Source: Mactra quadrangularis
Taxonomy: Eukaryota > Mollusca > Bivalvia > Venerida > Mactridae
Length of the DNA: 64,000 nucleotides
Direction: 5' to 3'
NCBI GenBank assembly: GCA_025267735.1
Contig: CM046299.1
Coordinates: forward strand, 26,562,468-26,626,467
The notes beneath the pieces are model-generated. The model searched no databases. It saw only the letters and a list, made by a program, of their open reading frames with translations, and was not told the DNA's origin. The position numbers and the translations under genes are program-made. Positions 39,001 to 51,000 of this stretch are shown one piece after another; the first letter of the stretch is position 1, and each line of letters opens with the position of its first letter.

Positions 39001-42000
39001 TTATGTGGTAAAAGAAACAATATAGACTGCATTGTGAAGAAATCTTGAATATTTTTCCCTTTGTATGTCACAAATTATGGTTCAACATTATCTTTGGGAA
39101 TTTTTTATGGGATTTTATGGGGAGTTTGGAGGATCAAACTCAGGGGGAAAAAGTGTTAGTTTTGTTGGGGAAGCAGCCTGTATTCGGCTTCTGCATAGAA
39201 GAGTGTTTTGGCCCTGACTAGTTAAGCACTGATTCATTGATATAAATATCACACAACAGCAATCCTCTAGACAGGACAGACGTTAGAAGATCTAGCCGCC
39301 CGCTGTCTACCCCAGTCTCTGGGACACCGGCAGCAGATGACAAATAAACTATCGGATTTGATTGATGACGATTGATCATGCACTATATAATGGACTGAAA
39401 GGAAAATTTAAATAAAACTACAATACAAATAAAGGTAAAACAAAGTATATAATTTTATAATAAATGTGTACTTCAGCTATGAAAATACCCGGGTAATAAA
39501 TTAAACCTAAAACATATGCTGGTGTATCCCTGGTAGTAGTTTAATGGATCTGATTTCAAGATAGTTTTATATCTTTATTATTCCATGATGTAATCTAACC
39601 TGTTGGATTTCTATTTAGAAAAAAAAAACTCTACAGGCTTAGCAGATATGATCTCTTGAATAAATTCTATGCAGTAAACAGAGAAGTACAACCAGTGCTC
39701 CTTATTAGGGATGCTGCGAGTACGAAAAATCGAGTACGAATATTCGTCACGTCGCGAAATCGTCGGATCGCGATCTATTTTTGGAAAAAAAATAAAGAAT
39801 ATTTTAGCTTAATTAACAATGAAAACGAGGCGCATTACTTATGAAAATTTAAATTCATATATGGACTGAATTATCTTGTGTCAAAATTTCGTTTGATACA
39901 CATATAAACAAAAATGTTATCACTGAATATGCCTATAAAATGCTTGGAAATAGAAATGTTTGGAGTACATGGTTTTCCCTGTATTAAAAGCTTCTATAAT
40001 TCTTCACTTATTTTTGTTATAACATGAATTCCTGTATTCTCCTTCATTAACAAATGATTCGTGGTTCGATTCGTGAATCGCTACACATGAGTCGTGGTTC
40101 GGATCGGATCGCCACCAGCTCAACGATCCACAGCCCTACTCCTTAAACGCTAAATTTTGGCTGACATTATAACTGTGTTTTCACAATTTGAAAAAAAAAG
40201 ATGAAAATTCACAAAAAATTTGCAACAAACTTTAAAATTGTTGTGGACACAAAGCAATAACTCTAACTATCTGTTTTCTGTTTGATGCAAGATCAGAATG
40301 TAGAAATTTCATGACAGTCAAGTCTGCTGTCAGTAAAGGTCATTTGCGGTAAAGCTGGACCCCTAAAATCATGATATATCTCAATAACTATCGGATGGAA
40401 TTAACTCAAATTTTGTATGTGATCATAACTAGCATTTTCCTTCTCAAATCCAAAAATTCAGAATTTTTCTTTAATTACATAACATACTTCCCATAGACAT
40501 GCAATGCAAATTTTGAAGCCAAAAAGCGACTTTTGTTAAATGGGTATGTGCCATAATCAGAACAGCCACATAACAGTTGATACAAAATAATAGCTAAATA
40601 TGAGGCCCGGTTAGAAATTTTATTTAATTACAAAGAATAACAGTGTATACAAACTCAAATATCATCATCACTGTCATCTGCATCGTCAAAATCTATACAA
40701 ATTCTACACGTACGATTTTAAAGACGGGCCTCTGCTTTACAATTCAGTAGACCGTCGAGTGTTTATTTAAGCGACAAATTTACAGTAAACGCACGGGACT
40801 TTGTATAAATACACTGGAAGTATGACAATGTTATAATCAGAACAGCTTATTTTACCTCCCGCCGGATTTTTGATAAAAAATTCCAAATATTTTGCATTGT
40901 ACCTTATCGAAAACTTTTTTATTTATCTATTAAAAATTCTGAAAATTTTAATCCTAGAAGGAAAAATTAAAATAAGATTGTATTAAATTTTTTAGCAAAA
41001 TCGCTGTTATAGTTTAAAAGATATTTACGGCAAATAGGGGTCCAGCATTAACGCAAACGACCTATATAAGGTTTTTAAAATTCTGAATAATTGTCTCACA
41101 AATATTTGTCAACATTTTTTGAAAGTAAATATAAACCAAAAGTTCAAAATTTGAAAGGCATGGACTGAGGCACAAATATCTAAAACTATCTTTGATAACA
41201 GGTAAATTTAAATTATTCATACATGTGTACTTACATATATATCATCTGGTCCAGCATCGTGTGTGACCTCCCCAAACTTTGGCGGCAAGCTTCCAGATTG
41301 AACCTTTTCAAAACGTAATTGCACAGGGCCCTGAAAACAAAAATGTAGATTGATGATATTAATTTTGGCCATCAGGGTAACATTGGAAGAACATTATAAA
41401 ATAGACACTAAGAAATTAAGTAGCCTTTGATTGGCTGATATTAAGCTCATACAGGTATTTCATTGGAGGGAGAAGGCGTGGCCGAAGGATAACTAAGTTG
41501 GACTGCCAGCTCTACATTGGTTCAAATCTCATCCAAAATCTATCCTGTTGTTTCCTTGAGAAATTAAGACATTTGATTCTACTAGCTCAATACTGGGGGA
41601 CCAGGAAGTAAGTATCTGATTCAAAGTTGTAAAAACTTGTTTTACAATCAAGCTAAAGTATAAGTATTCACTAAATTAACATATAAATAAGGATAACATT
41701 GCATCTAGCACTGATCAGGAAGAAAATTTGCCAATATTGAATTGACGTAGCAAGTACCCATGCACTTACAATAATACCACATTTTAAAAAAGAAGATTAC
41801 ATACAACACAATAGAAATGCAACAATAATGTATGCATCTCTCATAGGTATATTCTGAATATTCTAAGGTGTTTTGATGTTTACTGCTGCAGTGCATGATT
41901 GCAGCGTGGAACGTTTTTCACTCAAGTATTTACTGAATTGATTGAAAATACTAAGACATTCTTAACAATCTCTTATTTCAATCTGACACCAAACTAATAA

Positions 42001-45000
42001 GCATAAAACGTTTAATAACCTAGTTGCCATGGTAACAGTAAGAAAACATGCAATCTCGTAATTCAAGGTATATTATTACACATAATAATAATGTTTTCCT
42101 CCATCATAGAACAGGAAATTTGAAAGCTTACAACAGTGTTTTTACAAATCTGACAATGATTTACTTCAATGGAACCAGAGATTCTAATAAAAGGGATCAT
42201 TTAAGTGACCCTACTCAATATGTTTCAAAATCTATTTTTGACGACCATTTAATGTAATAAATGACTGCGGTAAAAAAGAATTTTAAAGTTATTTCTGGTT
42301 CCACCCTAGCTTCTTAATTAAATCAGGCACAGTACATTCAAATCAACTTTAAATTCAAAAAGTTAAAAAAATTTAAGTGCAGTTTGAAGTCTACATCCAT
42401 CTGCTGACTTTACAATTTTGTATAACACCTGATCATTGAAATCAAATTATGATAATTCAAGCACTCATGGGTCCCCTCACAGTTCCCATTTACACCTAGG
42501 TGGAGTACGGGTCAGGTACAACTCAACCCGAAGACAACTCAACCCGAAGTTGGGACAACTCAACCTGTAAGTTGGGACAACTCAACCCGTGGACAACTCA
42601 ACCTGTGGACAACTCAACCTAGCTGGGTTGAGTTGTCTTCGGGTTGAGTTGTCCAGACCCTTGGAGTACGAACAGCTGTAGGTAAATTTCTTGTACAAAT
42701 TATCAGTGCCCTTCATGGGATTCGAACCTGGGGCCTCTTGATCCCTAAGCATAAGTCCTCCTACCACTGAAGCAATGTTCAAGCTTAAAAGCAGCAAATT
42801 CTTATAAATTATATGCACTTAGAGAGCCAATGAAACTTTTCTTATAAATTACTAAATGCTTTCAAAGTTAAGGAATTAATTAAACACTCTTCTGAAGTAC
42901 AATGTTTGACCAAATAAGGTCTTAAAATTCATATTTGTATTCTTTCCTTATCAAAATCAAACCTCATATATCACAATACATGTAATAAAATACCTAAGCT
43001 ATGTAATTTAGTAATGGTAAAAGGTTTTTTTTACAAATAACAATAACTGTTGAATGTAAGCTCTGATGCTTTATCTTAAATCTATAGCCCGAGACGATAG
43101 TGCAGTTGGTAGCGCGCCTGGATTTGGAATCTTGTGTCCTGAAGGGGGTACCGGTTCGAATCCCACCTGGAGAGGTTATACTCTTCCATGAAAATTTGAC
43201 AATGATGTCAATTTTCCTCCATTAATAAGGTATAATGGAGAAGTTTCCGGCCTTGTGGAAGGGTAGGCGAGTACTGGTTATAGACAAGGGTCCAGGAAAG
43301 CTAGGTTAGGTACGCTGGACGCCGTTATATGACCTATACAATGTGTTGCTACAGCGTTAAACCCAACAAAAACAAACTTAAATCAATACTATGATCAAAC
43401 AGAATAAGTTAAGTAAAAGAAATAACTGGTACAACTCAATGCTTCAATACAAGGCTAAAAAATGTTTTCCTATACATAAATAAAAGACCAAATCTTGAAG
43501 AAACAAGCTCAAAGTAAAAGTTTAATCATAGAACATCATTAATATCAAATAAAAGATGTAAAATCACATGGAATAAACTAGTAAGAAAGAAAAATCTGAG
43601 GTCACACAAAATGTAAGGCTAACAGAGGAAACATAAAACTAATATTGTTTGTTCATGCATATACCTTAAGGCCAAGACCAAATAATATCAGTGTGTTGGT
43701 CAATTATCACAATTTTATTCAACTGTCAGTGGCCCACACATTAACTCTATTATCTGATATACTACTTTATCGAAAATGAGTACAGAAGCACTGTGTGTTG
43801 AGTATTTAAATCAGTGAGGTTTAATGTAATTGTGCCACTGACAGTTGAAGAAAATTTAACAATATTGGTTGTCATGATGTAACCAGTATTTATAGTAAGA
43901 TTTCTTTCACCTTACGAAGGTCAAAGTGCATTGAATATTCATGAAGAAGATCCGAATGCGGTGAACAGGTGTGCAATACAATACGAGCAAGCGTTAATTA
44001 CAATTACTTTGACGCATCTCACTAACTGGTATTCTTAGCCCAGTGGTAACGCGTCAGTCGTCAAACCTAAAGGTTTAAGGTTCAAATCCCAGTAGCATAA
44101 TATTTTTTCAGACTAAAACCTTGCTACGTTTTTTTATCTTATTTATAATATGGAGTCAGTATTATATAAATTATCCAAGTTTTTCTCCCTCGTGAATCTC
44201 GTGCACACAAAGTGTATAGTGTATATAACGACCCAAATGTCTTTAAAGTGTTAGTTAGGTCATCATGTCTGAAACGTGTAAGCACGCAAAAATTGTCAAA
44301 AATGTAAAGAAATTATTTTAAAAAGTTATAATAAAACCCCAAAAACATTTAAAATATCCAATGAAAAAAATGATACCAGCATAGGATTTGAACCACCGAC
44401 CACTATGTCAAAAACGTTATTTTAGACGCAGCTGTATCCACTGTGCTAAGCAGTCTTTCGATAATTGCTACATTATAAATTTGATTACAATTAACATTGA
44501 CCAAGGGGAATAAATCCTCGGGGAATAAACCTTCCGAACAACCTCTTTTATAATGGTTTAGCCCATATTTACAAAGGTAAGCGCCGTGACCTTCGTAAGG
44601 TGAAAGAAATTTTACTATATATCAAAAGAACAATTTATCATCATCAACAATCTCCGTAAACAGATATCCTGTATAGGGATGTCGTACATGATCTCTAAGA
44701 TCTCAATGTCACGTCGATATATGTCGACCAATCAATGCGTAGCTTTCATCTAGAGGAAAAACTATTAATAACATTTTGATTTCGTAATTTCTATTTTTAG
44801 ACCAAGATTTGCAAGCTAATTTAACAGTGGTAATCCACAGTCTGTGATTGGACGGCTCATTTCAAATTGCGTGACGTAGACGATGTAAACAAGTTACTTA
44901 TCATAACAATTTCATCATAAATATTATGATGAGAAAAGGTCACCTGAAAGTGACCCTCCATAAAAAACGGCCAGATCTAAATTAGCGAGTAGACGAGCGG

Positions 45001-48000
45001 AAAGTTTTAGATCGGGTTTTAATCCGATTGTATTTATATCAAAAGTACAATTTATCATCATCAAGTTAAAAATTTAAAAAATGAGTTAGGACTGATTTGC
45101 GCTAAGCCTGCGATTATTGCTTGTATCACCAAATAGTTCTACCCACAGGCCACCGGCACGGTCTCCAATCAAAAAGGCTATATATACATATATTATGTAT
45201 ATACAGTGTTTTTGCTTCGAGACCGCGCCCACCACCTGTGGTTCTACCAATAGACTTCAGACTCCAAACATAACATTTCCCTGGCCTATAAAACCACAAA
45301 CAATTGTATACCTATGTACATAAAAATACAAGGAGTAAAAACATCAGATTCAGGTAGAAAAAAATAAGATAAACAATGATAAAGCTTCAAGTAGACACTT
45401 ATATAAGAAACACTATACAGAAAACTTAATATCTTGGAATTATGTACAATAATTATATACAATACAGAGTTTCTGGTTTCCTCAATCCAGAGCCAGTAAG
45501 TCATGGCCTGTTATTATTCCTATTATCTATTGTAAACAGTAAATGTTGTCTTATTAAGTTTACAGACACATGTCATTATAGGATCTCCAACATTGCAACA
45601 GGGGGGTGTCACCTTCAGATGACCTTTACGTCAACCAATCAATGTGGGCGTTATTCACAGGATGTGCTTGGACAATTCAATGAGAGTTGCATAATGAATA
45701 TATTAATATCAAAAGTCAGCAGAACATGACCTGTACTGCTACTTCCCCTGTGAGAAAAGTTCTTGAACTACAAGACTACTCAAGTTCTTAAACATTCAAG
45801 AACTATTATTAACCTCAAGAACTGTTCTTGAACAATCAGTTCTTGAACTTGCATTCTAGGACATAAAAAAGTTCATGAACTTAAACTATGCAAATGGCCA
45901 AAAAGTTCATGAACTTAAACTATGAATAGTTTGTGAACAACAAATGGCCATTCTAGGATCAAGTTCAAGAACTTTTCTAGAATTCCTTGCAGGGGAAATG
46001 TCCATACTAAAATAAGCAAGGACGCTAAGTGCCTAAAAATTCAATTTCTGATCAGGTTTTAATCAGACTGGTCATCATAATTCAGAGTAAGGAATGCCAT
46101 CATTCAGACAAACATATACATGTAAATGTATTATTTTAAAAATAAGGAAATAAAAGATAAAAAATAAAAGATACATCTTCCCACTTTGTAGTGCACAGAG
46201 AATGAAGCACCTGCATGATATCAAGTGATAACGACCCAATGTTTAAGAAATCAAAAGAGTGCACCATAAAAAAAATGGTCGAGGAATAAAAAATTTGAAT
46301 ACCTTCAATTAAAAAAAAACAGGATAAAATAAATAGATGTAAATGAACTTTCAGGAATGTATAAGGCGGTTTATATAACCATTGTTCAACCTGTTACAAA
46401 AACTGTTCTAAAATTGAAACCTTGCGGAAAATATGTAACTTACATGAATATGACACAGTGTTAAACTATTTTAATTGACAAAAATAACATGGCTGTATCT
46501 GATTGAAAATATGTAGACATTGCCAAAATTGTGAAACAGTCAAATATGTCAATCATTGGTAATAAAAACATCTGACTTCATTTACTTTTCTTTTATAACA
46601 TAAAAATTTTTTATATAATACAGTAGCAGTTGGTTAAAAAACAGGATTCTATTTAGATAGCTGAACTTAAAATCTAAGATCTAACAGGAAATTTTTGATC
46701 AGATTATCAATATGATCATAACTTCTAACATAACTGAAAAATCTCTGAACTGAATGGAACATTTTTACAAGTCTTGTTCTAGTCATGTTGTTGCTTCAGT
46801 CACAACATCATTACAGATATTCTATATACCAAATACTGCAATCATAGGTCTTCTGGCATCGCCAATTTTGGAACATGTTCAGATCATAAGCGGGCTGATC
46901 CAGGGGGTGGGGACCTGGTGCACTAATACCAAGAATCAAACCTATGAACCCGCGATAAGTAAATTTGTGTGATACAAATTGAGCTAAGTAAAATAAGAAA
47001 AGGAATGGTATTTTCAAGCTCAGCCTTAAGCACGTTCACTGAATTTACAACTGTTACCTCTTGTCATCAGGCTACTGGTATCTATCTATCTTCTTGATCC
47101 CTAAGCACCCAACCTTCCACTGGACTACTGCTCCTACATAAGCCAAGTGGCAAGCTTGTTGGATATAAAATAAGCCAGTATGCAAGTGGAGAATTTAATA
47201 TATATATATAGCACAATATATATCCTATATCTATTTACAAGGTCAAATATGATGAGTCAATTTACATCCTTGAACACCTGATCACAGGGATATTTGTAAC
47301 ATTCATTATCAGAGATATTAAGGTATGACACTCTCAAGATATTATAACACAGAAATATAATGACTTATATAGTTTTTATAACACAACTCCTACAATCAAT
47401 GTTATAATTCTATAAATATCAGAATATAATTACAGTAATACCCAAGAAATACAAATGCCTATTCAATACTTTAAGAACCCAACAAAAAGTATGGATGTGA
47501 CAGGCCTAGAGCATTGGTGAAAGTTGACAGTTTTGGAAATATTAAAAATTTATTATTTAAAATATTGATATAGACAGGTTTTCATATCAATTACATGAAG
47601 TAACTTATTCTATTTTCTAAGAACAGTAAAGTTCCGCTATTAAGACCACTTTTGTTATTTCAAAATCATGCGATTTTTGACAGTTATTAAGACCCAAATG
47701 CTTAATTTGTGAACAAAAGGGTCTCTATAATAAGACGGCTTCACTATTAAGACCATTGATTTTGCTGGTCTTAATACTAAATAGTCACTTTTCTGTACTG
47801 AAATCAGTATATTAATAATATTGATAATTTTCACCATGATGCAGGAGTCCAGATTTGGCAGCTTACAGTGTTCGGATTTCACAATTCACAAGGCATCCTT
47901 TCATTATATAAATATACCAAATAGTTCAAAATGTGACTGAAATAGTCAGTCTGAATTCTAATATACCTTTTATAATACATGTACATCAAATGGTCTATTC

Positions 48001-51000
48001 TACAAAATCCTCCTTAATTTACATGTAGTAAGTTTGTTTTGCTCTGATTCATCAATATTATATAAATATAATTCTTCTATCGTAAAATTTAATTCAAATT
48101 TTCAGTGGCGCACATTAACCCCTATAATTTAAATACTCAATCTTTGTCAATAATCCATGTATATTAGATATATGTATATGGGTATCTATTTATATCAATT
48201 GTGATATCAGCTGAGTACGTACTGTACTGTTGTGAGTATTTAAATCAGCGGGGTTAATGTAAATTTTTAAGACAGATGGCAAATCAACTCTCTTGTATTT
48301 GCCTAATTGTTTTCTCAGGATTCAGATTTCTCAGGTTAATCTGTATACAATATTATCATTTAATGTATAATAAGAGTACATTATCATCTTGGCAATGCAA
48401 CAAAACTTGTTACAAGGATGAAAATACCTTAGAATCTGAGGTAATTTTGGTAAAATGTTTTATGCGTGTTTTACGTGTTTTATGTGCTATCTATAAATAC
48501 TTAAAAACGTTGTATGTATAGTAACACATTACATACATGATTGTATAGTAAGTACAGCAAGTTATAACTCTACGTCCAATAATCAAATATGCAACCAGAA
48601 AATAACATTAACAATTTGCATTTTTCATAACAGGAAGGCCTTTGAGAAAATATCAGTAAAATTCATCTTTTAAGTAAAGTAAGGTTTTGATGACTTAAGT
48701 GAGAGAAGCATTAAAATTAAAAAAATACAATATTCATAATTGTCAAGTAGATAGTAATCAATTTTAGTTCTAACTCCAGGCTTCAAGATCTACTAAAATA
48801 GTTTAAATTATGCCCCTCCCATCAAAATCATCTGTAATAGAGGGTGATCTATCTAAAATATATCAACATACAGGTAGTTAAAATATTATTATTATTAAAT
48901 CAATGGTTTCTCTGAAAGTTATGATTTAGTTTATTGATGAGTCAGCACAAAAAAAGTCTACACCTTTCTTTATTTGCATGTAGTTAGACAACTTCTGCTC
49001 AAGACCATCCATACATCTTCATCTTAGGAACTAACACCCTAGGTGGGACAAGAACCAACCTGTCACAGTGCTTCAATTGCATTAAGTATTAACTATAATT
49101 GTTAAGACGTACCTAAGGTATCAGAAAGCAATCATAGTTGCAGCAATTTGCATTGGCTCTCCTAAACAAAGCCGAGCAAGACCAATTCAATATACAGCAC
49201 AAGAAATGTAATGTGGAGACCACATTAAAGCCATATTTAAAAACTTTAACCAAAAAAATACAAAGGGAAATAATCCATAATAAAGCCAGGTAGAGTTGTG
49301 GTTACTTTCTAATTCTGTTCATCACATGATATGTTATCATTGTATGAAGTATCATAAAGATCAGACAATAAATGGCAGGGATATATGCTAAATTGAAAAC
49401 TTTAACGCAATTGATAACAACACCGGACACCCTCCCAACCACCCGCCCGCCTGCGTTTCGCCTATTACAATTAGCCGAATTTTTTCGTTGAAAAATCCGG
49501 CTAAAAATCTTATGTGGATTACTTGGGCTGCGATATCATTATTACTGCAGTTCGAAAAAATGAGCACCCTCAGGGTGATCAATATGTTTCTGAAAATTGA
49601 CTGTAGCAGACTACAAATCTATTTTCAGCTGTTGGCAATAAAAGTCTTGTGAAAATCCCACATTTCTGTAAAAAATCTGCACACTTTAGAAGTTTTTACA
49701 AGTGAATGTAGCCTCATGATGAATATTTTTTACAAGTGGCACCATCCCATCAGTACTATCAGTACTTTGATATATTGTGTAACTGAATTATGTTAAATGT
49801 CAAGAGGTTCTTATATTGGATCTCTACAAGACTTATATTTATTATCATAAATCATGCTGAAGGAAAGTTTTGTCAGTGTTTCTGAACTCATCAGGAAATC
49901 CAGAATGACAAAGAAAAATAAACAAAAAACTTGAGATTGCTAATTATTGTGGAGTTGAAACAAATTATAGAGGTACAAGACTAAATGAATCTCCACTGTT
50001 GAAGATCTCCAAGATGGCTGACTAACAGGGTGGAGGTATAATCTCTAAGTACAGAATAAAAATATCTAAAAGTCTACATGAATCTCCACTGTTGAAGATC
50101 TCCAAGATGGCCGACTGACAGGGTGGAGGTATGATCTCTAAGTACAGAATAAAAATATCTAAAAGACTAAATGAATCTCCACTGTTGAAGATTTCCAAGA
50201 TGGCTGACAGACAGGATGGAAGTATGATCTCTAAGTACAGAATAAAAATATCTAAAAGACTAAATGAATCTCCACTGTTGAAGATCTCCAAGATGGCCGA
50301 CTAACAGGACCGTGGAGGTATGAACTGTAAGTAGCAATATAAATATATCTGAAAGACTAAATGAATCTCCACTGAAGAAGATCACTTCCAAGATGGCTGA
50401 CTTAAACAGGATGGAGGACTGATCACTTAATAACAATAAAAATAAATCTGTAAGAAGGAAAAGAAAAAAGGTTAATCACCAAAGATACCAAGACACATTC
50501 CAAGATACAGCAGCTGATTAACAAGAACAAACAATTGTTTAAACAACTCAAATAAGTTATAAGTATGCTAGTACTCAGAGAAAAAAAACAGAACAGGTAA
50601 AAAAAAATGTTTGTTCTTAGCAGTTTTAGCTTCCGGTCTGATGTAGTAGTAGTAGTAGTTATGTTGAATCTGAGCTACAGACAAACCTGAGTTTGTGGTT
50701 CCCAGTATTTAACAATTTTCTGGCTTTTTAGCAGCAAAGCAAAAAAAGTCATCAGATTTGATTTTTGTTCTTATTTACACCTGCATGAATTGGCCACCTG
50801 TCTTAGACAAATATTGTTTGAACAGTGCCGGCCCTCTGTCGCTGGGGTTAGAAGCAGGCACAGTATACCTTTAACTGTCCTTCATAGCCAGAAACAGATC
50901 AGGCTTCCATTGTGGTTCTCTAACACAGGTTTGACTGAGCAGATCTAAATTCTGGAAAAGGAAAGTGCTTTCTAGGTGAGTGAAAAGTGGTGTGTATTTT

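Larger units (their letters stand above)
43891..44619. mobile_element. TIR element with two convergent tRNA-like Pol III units, different TIR family
   Basis: The 33-bp TIRs at 43891-43923 (TATAGTAAGATTTCTTTCAC and on to GAAGGTCA) and 44587-44619 differ at one position. They are unrelated to those at 13976 and 37318. Two tRNA-like units sit inside, each with textbook A and B boxes and a T6-T7 run, pointing at each other. The element is 729 bp. Confidence 0.9.
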
